From: Pseudomonas sp. RIT-PI-S
GTDB taxonomy: Bacteria; Pseudomonadota; Gammaproteobacteria; Pseudomonadales; Pseudomonadaceae
Assembly: GCF_025642975.1 (NCBI RefSeq)
Contig: NZ_JANZKJ010000006.1
Span: 124,001-188,000, forward strand
Length of the DNA: 64,000 nt
Reading direction: 5' to 3'
A program made the position numbers and the translations under genes. The notes under the pieces are model-generated. The model saw only the letters and a list, made by a program, of their open reading frames with translations. It searched no databases and was not told the DNA's origin. The first letter of the stretch is position 1, and each line of letters opens with the position of its first letter. Positions 18,835 through 27,683 of this stretch are shown in pieces.

Positions 18835-19035
18835 TCAACGGTAAACAGCGAGCGCCAGCGCGCCGAAGATGCAAAAGAACAGGCTCAGCCGCAGCAGCGC
18901 TGGGTGCCAGAACCAACGGTACAGGTCCAGGCTCGCCAATAGCCGGTCCAGCCCCCAGGCAAGCGCCATGGCCACTAGCAGCAGCACGGTGAGCACTGGC
19001 AGGTAAACGCCATGGAAGGCGACTTCACGGGGCAT
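18835..19035 (-). CDS. DUF1656 small membrane protein (AaeX-like)
   Basis: 66 residues from the ATG at 19035, which overlaps the end of the FUSC gene by 11 bases and has AGGAG upstream. A longer frame exists but lies inside the FUSC gene. It has two membrane segments (about 11-32 and 46-64). DUF1656 genes sit between FUSC pumps and HlyD adaptors in aae-like operons, and the role is unknown. The family match is inferred from size, topology, the N-terminal pattern and position. Confidence 0.85.
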   Translation of the reverse strand: MPREVAFHGVYLPVLTVLLLVAMALAWGLDRLLASLDLYRWFWHPALLRLSLFFCIFGALALAVYR

Positions 19036-21205
19036 GGGGGGCTCCTGGTTGGCCTGGCAGTTGGGCCAGCGGTGAACGAGGGTCGAGCAGGCTGCTGCGA
19101 ATGAAGTGCAGGTAGCTCTGCACCCGGCGCAGCACCGACGTGTCGAAGTGCCGGGCAAACGGCTCGTCCGCTTCGCGCACGCTGTCGATCGCCTGATCAA
19201 CGGCCGCCAGTGCCCGCTCGCGATTGGCCACGCCGGGTTGAATGAACAAACGGATCAACGCCCGTCCCATGGCGCGGATCGCCTGGCGCCACGGCTGGCC
19301 CTGGGCGTAGGCGGGATGAACGAACAGCGCGTCTTGCTCGCGGCGGAGCTCGATCACCGCGTGGCCGACCTCCAGCACCAGCAGCATCCAGCGCAGCAAC
19401 TCGCGCTGCACCCGGGGCTGCGCCGCCGCCAGCCCGTAGGCGTGGTGAACGATGTCACGGGCGCGGCTTTCGAAGCTGCTGGCCAGCCGCCGGGACTGGC
19501 CGCTGACCGCGAACACCATCAACTGGCGCAGCTCGGCCTCGAGCCGGCGCCACATCCAGCCGGCATTGGGTGGCAGAACCACCGCGCCGGCCGCGGCGCA
19601 GATGAGCATGCCGATCACCATGGCGATGTAGTCGTTGATAAAGCCGTAGGGGTTATAGACGGTGAGGTTGTCCGGCACAGAGCCAATCGAAAAGAAGATC
19701 AGCAGCCCCAGCCCGTAGCCGGCCAGCGGCGGGCGCGAGGCGAGAAACGCGCCGAAGGCGAACACCGGCGTGAGCACTAGGCACAGCAGGGGGAAGCCAT
19801 CGATGTGCGGATATACGAAAAAGTATTCGACGAAACCGGCACAGGCGGCGAGCAGCGTTCCGCAGGCCATCTGGAACGACATCCGCCGCGGGTTGGGCGT
19901 GGCCGCCGAGAGCCCGATGGTCGCCGACGCAACCAGGGTCATGATCGCCCCGCTGGGCCAGGCCGTGGCGATCCAGAAGCCGCCCAGGCCAAGCAACACC
20001 AGCGCGCCGCGAACCCCAGCCGCCAGCGACGCGAGCCAGTGAGTATGGGCAGTGTAGTGCCGGGCTCGCTGTTCCGACGCCTGCTGATGGGAAGCTAGGG
20101 AAGCATGGGTCAGCGCGTAGACGTGCAAGGTTTCGGCGAAACGGAACAGCAATTCGAACGCCGTATGAAAATCCAGCAGATCGGCTTCGCCTGGCGCGGT
20201 TTCGAGAAAGCCTGCGCGCAGGGTTCTTACCTGCTCGGCAAAACCCTCGCGGTAGCGGGCGAGCGCCAGGGCGAGCAGGCTGGCGTCGCTGGTGGTCAAC
20301 GGGCGGCCAACGAACGGTGCGAGGCAGGCCGCGAAGGCATCCAGCCCGGGCCTGACGAAGCGGCGTACCTGGCCGTGGTCGCTGATGCGCGCCAGCAACT
20401 GGTGCAGCGCATTGAAGCGAGTGGTCAGCGCCATGAACTCGCTGTTGAGGCGGCTCACCCGGCCGCTGCGCCGGCGCATGTGCGGGTCCTCGAACGCGGT
20501 GACGCTGCGCAGCCCTTCCAACCCTACCGCTTCGGCGAGAAAGCGTACGTTGCTGCTTTCAAAACGTTCATCGCTACCCAACCCGTGCAGGCCCTCGACC
20601 ACGAAGGCTGCGAACACGCCAAAGCGCTGGTACAAGGCGTTGCGCATGGCCGCGCTGGCCGATTGCGGCAATACCGCGGCGCTGACACTGGCGGCCACCA
20701 ACAGGCCCAGGCAGATTTCCAGCACGCGCCACACGGCAGCGAAAAACGCCCCTTCCGGATGCGCCAGCACTGGCAAGCCGATCATCGCTGCGGTGTAGCC
20801 GGCCAGCACGAAGCCATAGCCGCGAAAGTTTCGCTGGCGCATCGCCCCGGCCGAGCAGAGGCCAACCCACAGCGCCAGGCTGGGCAGGAACAGTTCAGTG
20901 TTCTGTGGGAACAGCGCGATCAGCAACACCGTGACCACCGAGCCGGCCAGGGTACCCAGCAAGCGGTAGAAGCTCTTGGCCAAGACCTGCCCGCTTTGCG
21001 GCTGCATCACGATGAACACAGTGGCCATGGCGGTGCGCGGCTGCGGCAGCTCAAGGCGCATGGCCAGCCATAAGGTGAGAAACGCCGCCAGCAGCACCTT
21101 GAAGATAAACACCCAGGTGACCCCGTCGCTGCGGGCCCATTCCAGCCAACCCCGGCGCAAATGAACGGCGCAGCGCGCCAGCGTCTGGCTCGGGCTGAGG
21201 TTCAA
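19025..21205 (-). CDS. FUSC-family efflux pump (AaeB-like)
   Basis: A 726-residue inner-membrane protein with two blocks of membrane helices (about 28-175 and 390-540), each followed by a soluble helical region. This is the duplicated layout of the FUSC/AaeB family, whose E. coli member exports p-hydroxybenzoate and other aromatic acids. The start overlaps the stop of the outer-membrane-factor gene (ATGA), so the two are translationally coupled. The substrate is inferred as an aromatic or organic acid. Confidence 0.9.
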   Translation of the reverse strand: MNLSPSQTLARCAVHLRRGWLEWARSDGVTWVFIFKVLLAAFLTLWLAMRLELPQPRTAMATVFIVMQPQSGQVLAKSFYRLLGTLAGSVVTVLLIALFPQNTELFLPSLALWVGLCSAGAMRQRNFRGYGFVLAGYTAAMIGLPVLAHPEGAFFAAVWRVLEICLGLLVAASVSAAVLPQSASAAMRNALYQRFGVFAAFVVEGLHGLGSDERFESSNVRFLAEAVGLEGLRSVTAFEDPHMRRRSGRVSRLNSEFMALTTRFNALHQLLARISDHGQVRRFVRPGLDAFAACLAPFVGRPLTTSDASLLALALARYREGFAEQVRTLRAGFLETAPGEADLLDFHTAFELLFRFAETLHVYALTHASLASHQQASEQRARHYTAHTHWLASLAAGVRGALVLLGLGGFWIATAWPSGAIMTLVASATIGLSAATPNPRRMSFQMACGTLLAACAGFVEYFFVYPHIDGFPLLCLVLTPVFAFGAFLASRPPLAGYGLGLLIFFSIGSVPDNLTVYNPYGFINDYIAMVIGMLICAAAGAVVLPPNAGWMWRRLEAELRQLMVFAVSGQSRRLASSFESRARDIVHHAYGLAAAQPRVQRELLRWMLLVLEVGHAVIELRREQDALFVHPAYAQGQPWRQAIRAMGRALIRLFIQPGVANRERALAAVDQAIDSVREADEPFARHFDTSVLRRVQSYLHFIRSSLLDPRSPLAQLPGQPGAPHAP

Positions 21206-22725
21206 GGCCGGGCCCCCGCGCGCAGGCTGCCTAGCACTGCAGGGGCGGCAGATGCCGTTAGCTTCCCTTCACGCGGCGTATCATCGCCCGCCTGCAGGCC
21301 ACCTCCCAGGGCGGTGAGCAGGTCCGCCTGAGTGGCCAGCCTCGCGGCCTGTACTTGCTCCTCGACGGTGCGTTGGCGCAGCAGGGCGGTTTGCGCCTGT
21401 AGCACTTCCAGGTAGCCCGTGAGGCCACGCTGCCAGCCGACCATGGCCAAGTCATAGGCATGCCGAGCACTGGTGACGGCCTGCGCGGCAAAGCCCGCCT
21501 GGTGAGCGAGCGACTCGCGCCGAACCAACTGGTCGGACACGTCCTTGAGGGCGTTGGCCAGCACCTCCCGGTACTGCGCGACCGCCACATCGTAGCCGGC
21601 CGCAGCCTCGCCCAGTTGGGCGCGCAGGCGGCCACCGTCGAAGATCGGCAGGCTCAGCGCCGGCCCGGCATTGTAACCCAGCTTATTGCCAGTCAAAAAC
21701 TCCAGCATGCCGCCGCCAGTCGCCATGTAGCCCAGGCTGGCGGTGAGGTCCAGGTTGGGATAGAAGCCCGCTTGCGCCACCTCGATGCCCCGCGCCTGTG
21801 CGGCTATGCGCCAGCGGCTGGCGACCACGTCCGGGCGTTGGCCGAGCAACTGCGCCGGCAACCGGCTGGGCAAGCCCGGCAGCGTATCCAGGCGCAGCCG
21901 CGGGCGTTGCAATGCGGCACCTTCGCCAGGGCCCTTGCCGGCCAATGCCGCCAGCTGGTTATGCGCCAGGGTGATCTGCTCGCCGAGTTCATCAAGCTGC
22001 CGGTGGGTTTCAGGCAGTAGTGCCTGCGCCTGGCTGACGTCCAGCTGGGTGCCGATACCGGCTGCCAGCCGCTGGTTGGCCAGGGCGAGCATCTGCGATT
22101 GCTGTGCCAGCGTTGCCTGGAGGATGTCTTGCCGGGCGTAACTCAGCGCCATGCCGATGTACACCCGGACCACATCGCGAGTCAGTGCCAGGCGCACCTG
22201 TTGCGCATCGGCCGCCGCCGCATGGGCCATGTCCAGGGCGCGCTCGCTGGCGCTGCGGTCGCGGTGCCAGAGGTCCAGGTCGTAGCTCAGGCTCAGGCCG
22301 GCGTTATTGTCCCAGGTGCTCTGGTTCGCCAGGTCTCCGGGGCCATAGAAGCCGTCGGTTGGCCAGTTATGCCGGCGTAGCGCGGCATCGGCGCTCAGTT
22401 GCGGGGCCTCGCGGGCTTCGGCCATGCCGGCTGCGGCGCGGGCCTGTCGCAGCCTGGCAGCGGCCATCGCCAAACTAGGGCTGCCCTCGGTGGCCAAGGC
22501 TACCCAGCGGTCGAGCTGCGGGTCAGCGAACTCGCGCCACCACTGTTCGGCTGGCCAGCGAGCGTCCACCGCAGCAGCCTGGATCGCCGCGTCGGTGGCC
22601 AATTGGTCGGGCACCGGCAGGCTTGTTTCGGGGGCAATGCCGGCGGTACTGATACAGCCACTGATACCGGTTACGAACGCACAAAAGGTCAGTGCCTTGA
22701 GCACTGGGGAAAAACGACGCGGCAC
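21202..22725 (-). CDS. RND/aae-type outer-membrane factor lipoprotein (NodT family)
   Basis: 507 residues with a lipobox ISGC at about 21-24, so the protein is a lipid-anchored TolC-like trimeric channel. Two internally similar helical halves carry the typical RLRQARA and QLDVSQAQALLPETHRQLD segments. It is the first gene of the efflux operon, which is odd because most aae operons have no outer-membrane gene of their own. Together with the pump and adaptor it gives a complete tripartite exporter. It faces a LysR gene across 291 bases. Confidence 0.9.
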   Translation of the reverse strand: MPRRFSPVLKALTFCAFVTGISGCISTAGIAPETSLPVPDQLATDAAIQAAAVDARWPAEQWWREFADPQLDRWVALATEGSPSLAMAAARLRQARAAAGMAEAREAPQLSADAALRRHNWPTDGFYGPGDLANQSTWDNNAGLSLSYDLDLWHRDRSASERALDMAHAAAADAQQVRLALTRDVVRVYIGMALSYARQDILQATLAQQSQMLALANQRLAAGIGTQLDVSQAQALLPETHRQLDELGEQITLAHNQLAALAGKGPGEGAALQRPRLRLDTLPGLPSRLPAQLLGQRPDVVASRWRIAAQARGIEVAQAGFYPNLDLTASLGYMATGGGMLEFLTGNKLGYNAGPALSLPIFDGGRLRAQLGEAAAGYDVAVAQYREVLANALKDVSDQLVRRESLAHQAGFAAQAVTSARHAYDLAMVGWQRGLTGYLEVLQAQTALLRQRTVEEQVQAARLATQADLLTALGGGLQAGDDTPREGKLTASAAPAVLGSLRAGARP

Positions 22726-22896
22726 AGCGACGGTTCCGGAAATAGAGAGGCTGGGAGGAGGACTGGCGAGGGCATTCTAGGGCGGCCGCCGATGGCCGAT
22801 AAGCTGCGGTTGCGGTGATTCTTTATTACAGCCGCGGAGATAATCGTGAGGGGGATGGGCAGGGCCGGGCATAGGGGGAACCGCGGCCTCAGGTGC

Positions 22897-22927
22897 AGTG
22901 CAGCGCGAGTGCAGCGCGAGTGCAGCG
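22897..22927. repeat. Three 11-bp direct repeats
   Basis: AGTGCAGCGCG occurs at 22897-22907 and 22908-22918, and a third copy at 22919-22927 keeps nine of eleven bases. The 11-bp period equals one helical turn, so bound proteins would stand on the same DNA face. The repeats lie between the efflux operon and its divergent LysR gene. Confidence 0.7.
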
Positions 22928-22962
22928 TGGATGAAACCTGCGACAGACCGATCGCGCGCTGG

Positions 22963-22991
22963 TTGCGATTCTGTAACTTCGTGAGACAATT
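22963..22991 (+). promoter_or_regulatory. Likely sigma-70 promoter of the LysR gene
   Basis: TTGCGA (22963-22968), a 17-base spacer and ACAATT (22986-22991) form a plausible promoter 26 bases before the ATG at 23017. Confidence 0.45.
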
Positions 22992-23016
22992 TGCCCGTTC
23001 AGACAGAGAGCGAGCC

Positions 23017-23958
23017 ATGGACACCCTGCAAAACATGCGCGCCTTCACCTGCGTGGCTGAAGCTGGCAGCTTCACCGCGGCGGCCGTGCAGCTTGATACC
23101 ACCACTGCCAATATTTCCCGCGCCATCTCCAATCTCGAGGCCCACCTGCAAACCCGGTTGCTCAATCGCACTACCCGGCGCATTGCCCTGACCGAGGCGG
23201 GCAAGCGTTACCTGTTGCGCTGCGAGCAAATCCTGGCCTTCGTTGAAGAGGCCGAGGCGGAAGCCAGTGACGCCCATGCGCGGCCCGCCGGGCAGCTGAA
23301 AGTGCATACCATGACCGGCATCGGCCAGCACTTCGTGATCGACGCGATCGCCCGCTACCGCAAGATCCACCCCGACGTCACCTTCGACCTGACCATGGCC
23401 AACCGTGTGCCAGACCTGCTCGACGAGGGCTACGACGTGTCCATCGTGCTGGCCAGCGAACTGCCGGACTCAGGCTTTGTGTCGCAGCGCCTGGGCATTA
23501 CCTACAGCATCGTGTGCGCCTCGCCGGAATACGTGCGCGCCCATGGCGTGGCACGCAAGCCCGGAGACCTGCGCAACCATGCCTGCCTGCGGCTGGTGAG
23601 CCCGGTGGTGCAGCTCGAGCGCTGGCTGTTCGACGGCCCTGAAGGCCAGGAAATGCTCAACATCACCAACGCACCCTTCCAGGTCAACTCCGCCGACGCC
23701 ATGAAAACCGCGATCTCAAGCGGCATGGGCGTGGGCGTGCTGCCGATCTACGCGGCCATCGAAGGCCTGCGCAACGGTACCTTGGTGCGGATGCTTCCGG
23801 ATTACCGCCTGCAGGAGCTGAACCTCTATGCCATCTACCCGTCCAGGCAGTACCTGGATGCGAAGATCAAGACGTGGGTGGAATACCTGCGCGGCTCCTT
23901 GCCCGACATCCTCGCCGCCCAGGACGCCGACTTGCGCAGCCATGAGCAGAACGCTTGA
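23017..23958 (+). CDS. LysR-family regulator, probable controller of the efflux operon
   Basis: 313 residues from the ATG at 23017 (MDTLQNMRAF), with AGAGAG upstream. The winged helix-turn-helix (about 1-60) reads AAVQLDTTTANISRAISNLE, and the long linker helix and effector domain follow. The AaeR/CrgA-like branch of LysR proteins often regulates a divergent efflux operon in response to aromatic acids, and the position opposite the NodT-FUSC operon supports that. The effector cannot be read from the sequence. Confidence 0.9.
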   Translation: MDTLQNMRAFTCVAEAGSFTAAAVQLDTTTANISRAISNLEAHLQTRLLNRTTRRIALTEAGKRYLLRCEQILAFVEEAEAEASDAHARPAGQLKVHTMTGIGQHFVIDAIARYRKIHPDVTFDLTMANRVPDLLDEGYDVSIVLASELPDSGFVSQRLGITYSIVCASPEYVRAHGVARKPGDLRNHACLRLVSPVVQLERWLFDGPEGQEMLNITNAPFQVNSADAMKTAISSGMGVGVLPIYAAIEGLRNGTLVRMLPDYRLQELNLYAIYPSRQYLDAKIKTWVEYLRGSLPDILAAQDADLRSHEQNA

Positions 23959-24000
23959 GCGGCCAGCGTGCCTGGCCGGAGGTTGTGGCTTGCGGCCAGT

Positions 24001-24037
24001 AGCTTGTAGCTTATGGGCTTGCGGCTTGTAGCCTATG
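24001..24037. repeat. Short imperfect direct repeat
   Basis: AGCTTGTAGCTTATG (24001-24015) is repeated at 24023-24037 with 13 of 15 bases kept, and GGCTTGCGGC-like pieces lie around it. It sits in the gap between two genes and resembles the low-complexity AGCTTGTAGCTT stretches seen in Pseudomonas intergenic DNA. Confidence 0.4.
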
Positions 24038-24063
24038 CCCTCACTCACCGGAACCGACGCCCA

Positions 24064-25038
24064 ATGAGAAAGACCGTACTTGCCTTCAGCCGCATCACGC
24101 CTCAGATGGTCGAACGCCTGCAGCAGGAATTCGACGTGATCGTGCCCAACCCGAAGCTGGGCGACATCGCTGCCCAATTCAACGAGGCCCTTCCCAAGGC
24201 ACATGGCTTGATCGGCGCCGGGCGGCCGCTGGGCGAGGCGCAGCTCAAGGACGCGGGCAACCTGGAAGTGATTTCCAGCGTTTCGGTGGGCTATGACAAC
24301 TACGACGTCGACTACCTGACCCGCCGCGGTATTGCCCTGACCAACACCCCAGACGTGCTGACCGAAAGCACCGCCGACCTTGGCTTTTCGCTGATCATGG
24401 GCAGCGCCCGGCGCACCGCCGAGTTGGACGCCTGGACCAAGGCCGGGCAGTGGAAGGCCACGGTCGGCCCGGACCTGTTCGGCAGCGATGTGCATGGCAA
24501 AACCCTCGGCATCGTGGGGCTGGGCAATATCGGGGCGGCCATCGCCCGCCGCGGGCGGTTCGGCTTCAACATGCCCGTGCTGTACAGCGGCAACAGCCGT
24601 AAGCCAGCGTTGGAAGCCGAGCTGGGCGCCACCTTCTGCGCGCTCGACGAGCTGTTGGCCAAGGCAGACTTTGTGTGCCTGGTGGTGCCACTGAGCGACA
24701 AGACGCGCCATCTCATCAGCCGCCGGGAACTGGCGTTGATGAAGAAGAGCGCTTTTTTGATAAACATCTCCCGCGGCCCCGTGGTGGACGAGCCCGCCCT
24801 GGTCGACGCGTTGCAGAGTGGGCTCATTCGAGGCGCCGGCCTGGACGTCTACGAACGTGAGCCATTGGCCGAATCCCCGCTGTTCGCCCTTAAAAACGTG
24901 GTTACCCTGCCGCATATCGGCTCGGCCACCGGCGAAACCCGCACCGCCATGGCTGAGCGGGCCATGGACAACCTCACCGCTGCGCTCAAGGGCCAGCGCC
25001 CGGCTGACTTGGTGAACCCGAGCGTCTTCAAAGGCTAA
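24064..25038 (+). CDS. D-2-hydroxyacid dehydrogenase (2-ketogluconate/glyoxylate reductase type)
   Basis: 324 residues from the ATG at 24064. The Rossmann motif GLGNIG is near 158-163. The catalytic Arg is in NISRGPVVD (near 239), the Glu in DVYEREPL (near 268) and the His in LPHIGSAT (near 286). The sequence is of the GhrB/TkrA kind, which reduces 2-ketogluconate, glyoxylate or hydroxypyruvate with NADPH. An upstream in-frame ATG at 24013 lies in repeat-like DNA without a ribosome binding site. It seems to be a single-gene unit. The exact substrate is open. Confidence 0.88.
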   Translation: MRKTVLAFSRITPQMVERLQQEFDVIVPNPKLGDIAAQFNEALPKAHGLIGAGRPLGEAQLKDAGNLEVISSVSVGYDNYDVDYLTRRGIALTNTPDVLTESTADLGFSLIMGSARRTAELDAWTKAGQWKATVGPDLFGSDVHGKTLGIVGLGNIGAAIARRGRFGFNMPVLYSGNSRKPALEAELGATFCALDELLAKADFVCLVVPLSDKTRHLISRRELALMKKSAFLINISRGPVVDEPALVDALQSGLIRGAGLDVYEREPLAESPLFALKNVVTLPHIGSATGETRTAMAERAMDNLTAALKGQRPADLVNPSVFKG

Positions 25039-25052
25039 GCCGCGCGCCAGGT

Positions 25053-25075
25053 GGGCGCCGCCTTGGCGGCCGCCC
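25053..25075. terminator. GC-rich hairpin between convergent genes
   Basis: GGGCGCCGCC (25053-25062) pairs with 25065-25075 with one bulged base and a two-base loop. It stands between the stops of two convergent genes and lacks a T-run. Confidence 0.35.
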
Positions 25076-25123
25076 TGCCCTCGCTGAACACAAGCCTGGC
25101 CCGCGCCTACGGGGCCGCAATCA

Positions 25124-25453
25124 CTAGCCTTGTTGGAGCAGGGCCCGCAGCAGCGCTATCGGTAACGCCAGCGCTGCCAAGGTCAAGGCCAGCTTCGGCC
25201 GGTAGGGCAGCAACCCTACCAGCAACCCCGCGCTGGCCATGGCCAGGCCGCAAAAGCGTATCAGCCCCATGGCCCAGCCACCCGAGGCGATCAGCACTGC
25301 CATAGCGACAGCCAGCAATACCCAGCCGCTCAACCGCAGGGCCCGCTGTCGTGCGGCACCCGGCCTGGCGCCGAGCAGGTCCAGGTGATGACGTTCCATG
25401 GCCAGGCACAGGGCGCTGAAACCGGCATAACACAGCATGGCGGCCACTAGCAT
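25124..25453 (-). CDS. DUF3325 small membrane protein of an iron-uptake operon
   Basis: 109 residues from the ATG at 25453, which shares its A with the stop of the PepSY gene (TGATG), so the two are coupled. It has about four hydrophobic segments. Proteins of this kind follow PepSY/PiuB-like reductases in Fur-regulated loci, and their role is unknown. The family name is inferred from size, topology and operon place. A longer frame upstream lies inside the PepSY gene. Confidence 0.78.
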   Translation of the reverse strand: MLVAAMLCYAGFSALCLAMERHHLDLLGARPGAARQRALRLSGWVLLAVAMAVLIASGGWAMGLIRFCGLAMASAGLLVGLLPYRPKLALTLAALALPIALLRALLQQG

Positions 25454-26994
25454 CAAGACGCCACCCGCGCTGGCCGGGCCGTTGTCACTGGCACCGCCTG
25501 CCTGCGGGCGAGCTTGCGCGCCAGCCACGCCAGCACCAGCGCGCAGAGGATGGCAGTGAGGTCTACCCCGGCGCTGGCCCAGTCCCGCTCGGCAATGGCC
25601 TGCGGCAACCCACGTGGCGTGGTGAACAGGCCCAGCAACGGCAATGCCAGGTACAGCGCCGCTGCGGTCGTCAACTGCTCGACCCATCCGCGCCGGCTGT
25701 GGCGCAGCGCCGCATGCACAAGTGCCGCCAGCCAGGTAAGGAAAAACACCCGCACTTCCCAGGCGCTACGGTCGGCCAGGTGCGGTGGCAGCAAGCGGTT
25801 GGCGCACAGGTAGCCGGCCACCGCCAGCAGCAGCCCTGCCATGCTTGCCTGGTTAAGGGCAGCGACCAGCCGCAGGCCCACCGGCGGGCGGGGTTCGCGG
25901 GCGTGCTTGAGCTGGCGCTTGGTGAGCCACAGCATCAGCCCCGTGCCGATCATGGTGGTGCCGCCGAGGCCGAAGATAAAGTACAGCCAGCGCTCCACGG
26001 GGCTGGCGAACTGGCCCATGTGCAAGCCATAGAAGCCGCCGCCGATAAGCAGCGCACCGCCGCTCACGGTGGTGGTGGCCAGCGGCTGGCCAGTCACGCC
26101 ATCGAACGCCAGGCTGGCCCCGGGCAGGTAGGCAATGCGGGCGGCGCCGTCTGGGTAGAACACCACGCGTGCCGCCTTGTCTCCGGGGTTCTGCACCTCC
26201 ACTCGGTCGAAGCGCGCCCCTGGCCATTGGCCAATGGCTGCGTCGTACAGTCGAGGTAACCCGGCCGACTGCGCTGGCTCACCCTGCGCCGGGCCGGGGA
26301 AGGCATTCGGGAACACATCCGTATAGAAGTTGGCCGGGGCGCCTTTGTAGGCAGTGAGCAAGGGCGCGGGCAAGAGCATCACCATGAAAATGACCAGCCC
26401 GCTATAGGTGATCATCAAGTGAAAGGGCAGTATCAGTACGCCTACGGCGTTATGCCCGTCCAGCCAGGAGCGCTGGCCCTTGCCAGGGCGGAAGGTGAAG
26501 AATTCCTTGAACAGCTTTTTGTGGGTGATGATGCCGCTTATCAGGGTCACCAGCATCGCCAAGGCCGCAAAGCTTGCGACCCAGCGGCCGAAGGGATAGC
26601 CCAGTTGCAGCTCGTAATGAAACCCGTAGAAGAAATCGCCTCCGCGGCTTTCCCGGGCATCCACCACCTGCCCCGTCGCCGGGTCCAGCAGCTTGCTGAT
26701 AAACCTATCGCCCTGCTTCCACATGACCTCCAGCGCGGCCTGGCGCTCATTGGGCGGCATCACATACCAGTTTTCCGCGCGCGGTGCCGTTTGCTGCAAG
26801 AACGCTTCGGCGTGGCCGAGGGCCGTGCGGGTGTCCAGCGCCCGCACCGGCACTTCCGGGTGAGCCCAGTGGTTGAGCTCTTCCTTGAAATAGCTAAGGG
26901 TGCCGCTCAGGAACATGGCAAACAACAACCAGCCGAAGGTCAGCCCCAGCCAGGTATGCAACCAGGCCATCGCTTGGCGAAAACCCTCTCTCAT
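25453..26994 (-). CDS. PepSY-domain membrane protein (PiuB-like, iron uptake)
   Basis: 513 residues from the ATG at 26994, which overlaps the DUF3649 stop by four bases. A longer frame begins inside that gene and is rejected. Four main membrane segments (about 10-35, 150-175, 195-220, 345-370) plus a C-terminal group are typical of PepSY-associated TM proteins, which are thought to reduce ferric siderophores in the periplasm. Conserved His residues (HTWLG near 12, HNAVG and HLMI near 192-205) could carry haem. A Fur box stands upstream of the operon. Confidence 0.88.
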   Translation of the reverse strand: MREGFRQAMAWLHTWLGLTFGWLLFAMFLSGTLSYFKEELNHWAHPEVPVRALDTRTALGHAEAFLQQTAPRAENWYVMPPNERQAALEVMWKQGDRFISKLLDPATGQVVDARESRGGDFFYGFHYELQLGYPFGRWVASFAALAMLVTLISGIITHKKLFKEFFTFRPGKGQRSWLDGHNAVGVLILPFHLMITYSGLVIFMVMLLPAPLLTAYKGAPANFYTDVFPNAFPGPAQGEPAQSAGLPRLYDAAIGQWPGARFDRVEVQNPGDKAARVVFYPDGAARIAYLPGASLAFDGVTGQPLATTTVSGGALLIGGGFYGLHMGQFASPVERWLYFIFGLGGTTMIGTGLMLWLTKRQLKHAREPRPPVGLRLVAALNQASMAGLLLAVAGYLCANRLLPPHLADRSAWEVRVFFLTWLAALVHAALRHSRRGWVEQLTTAAALYLALPLLGLFTTPRGLPQAIAERDWASAGVDLTAILCALVLAWLARKLARRQAVPVTTARPARVAS

Positions 26995-27293
26995 GCAGCC
27001 GCCATCCGGTAAAGGGCAAGGTCCCCGAGCGCCAGGGCTAGGGTGCTCAGGCCTATGCCCATCCAAGCCTTAAGCGCGCTACGGCAGGCAAACGCCCACA
27101 GTACGGCGAGCACATACACCACGAACCCGAGCATCATCGCGCTCACCGCCGCCTGGGCTGGCGCGGTGGGCAGCACGCCGGCCAGCAATGCACTGGCAGC
27201 GCTGGTCAAGGCGTAACCGCCGAGGCTCGCGGCAAGGCAGCGCGACAGCACGCCCAGCCGGTAGCGCAAAGGTAAGGGAGCAGGCTTTCTCAT
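26991..27293 (-). CDS. DUF3649 small membrane protein, first gene of the Fur-boxed operon
   Basis: 100 residues from the ATG at 27293, since an upstream in-frame ATG would include the Fur box. It has three hydrophobic segments. DUF3649 proteins precede PepSY/DUF3325 genes in Pseudomonas iron-uptake loci. It overlaps the next gene by ATGA. Function is not established, and the name comes from context and topology. Confidence 0.78.
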   Translation of the reverse strand: MRKPAPLPLRYRLGVLSRCLAASLGGYALTSAASALLAGVLPTAPAQAAVSAMMLGFVVYVLAVLWAFACRSALKAWMGIGLSTLALALGDLALYRMAAA

Positions 27294-27332
27294 GGAGTGG
27301 CCAAACAGGCAAAGGTGAAGGGCGTCGATTCT

Positions 27333-27351
27333 ATTGATAAACATTCTCATA
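27333..27351 (-). promoter_or_regulatory. Fur box
   Basis: TGATAAA-C-ATTCTCA (27335-27349) fits the 7-1-7 Fur pattern TGATAAT-N-ATTATCA at 12 of 14 positions. It lies 42 bases upstream of the first gene of the DUF3649-PepSY-DUF3325 operon. Repression by Fur with iron is inferred. Confidence 0.75.
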
Positions 27352-27683
27352 CGCAAAGAAAGCCATTCTCCCCGCACCGGGGCAGTGCGGGCTTTACGAA
27401 AATGCCTTGAGGCGGGCAGCCGTTCAGGCCCCTACGCCAGCGGCAGCGCCATGTTGGGGCTCGATTGCCTTCAGTGTTCGCTCCAATCTCTACCCGTCTC
27501 TGGGCACAGGGCAACGGTTCCTAGCCTTCCCACGCTGCCGGCACGGGCCTTGCTACAGGTTCAGGGCCCTTGGGATCCAGCGGCAGAGCCCGGCTGATCG
27601 CGCTTGAACCGACGGTCAGGATCGCGAGAACTATCACCGGCCGCCCCAGTCAATAGGTGCAGTCTCGACCAGTCAGGTGACGT
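27352..27683. other. Intergenic region before the DUF3509 gene
   Basis: No supported gene is seen. A seven-base-pair hairpin (CCCGCAC at 27371-27377 with 27385-27391) followed by CTTT is the only clear structure. The rest is GC-rich and shows no convincing promoter. Confidence 0.4.
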
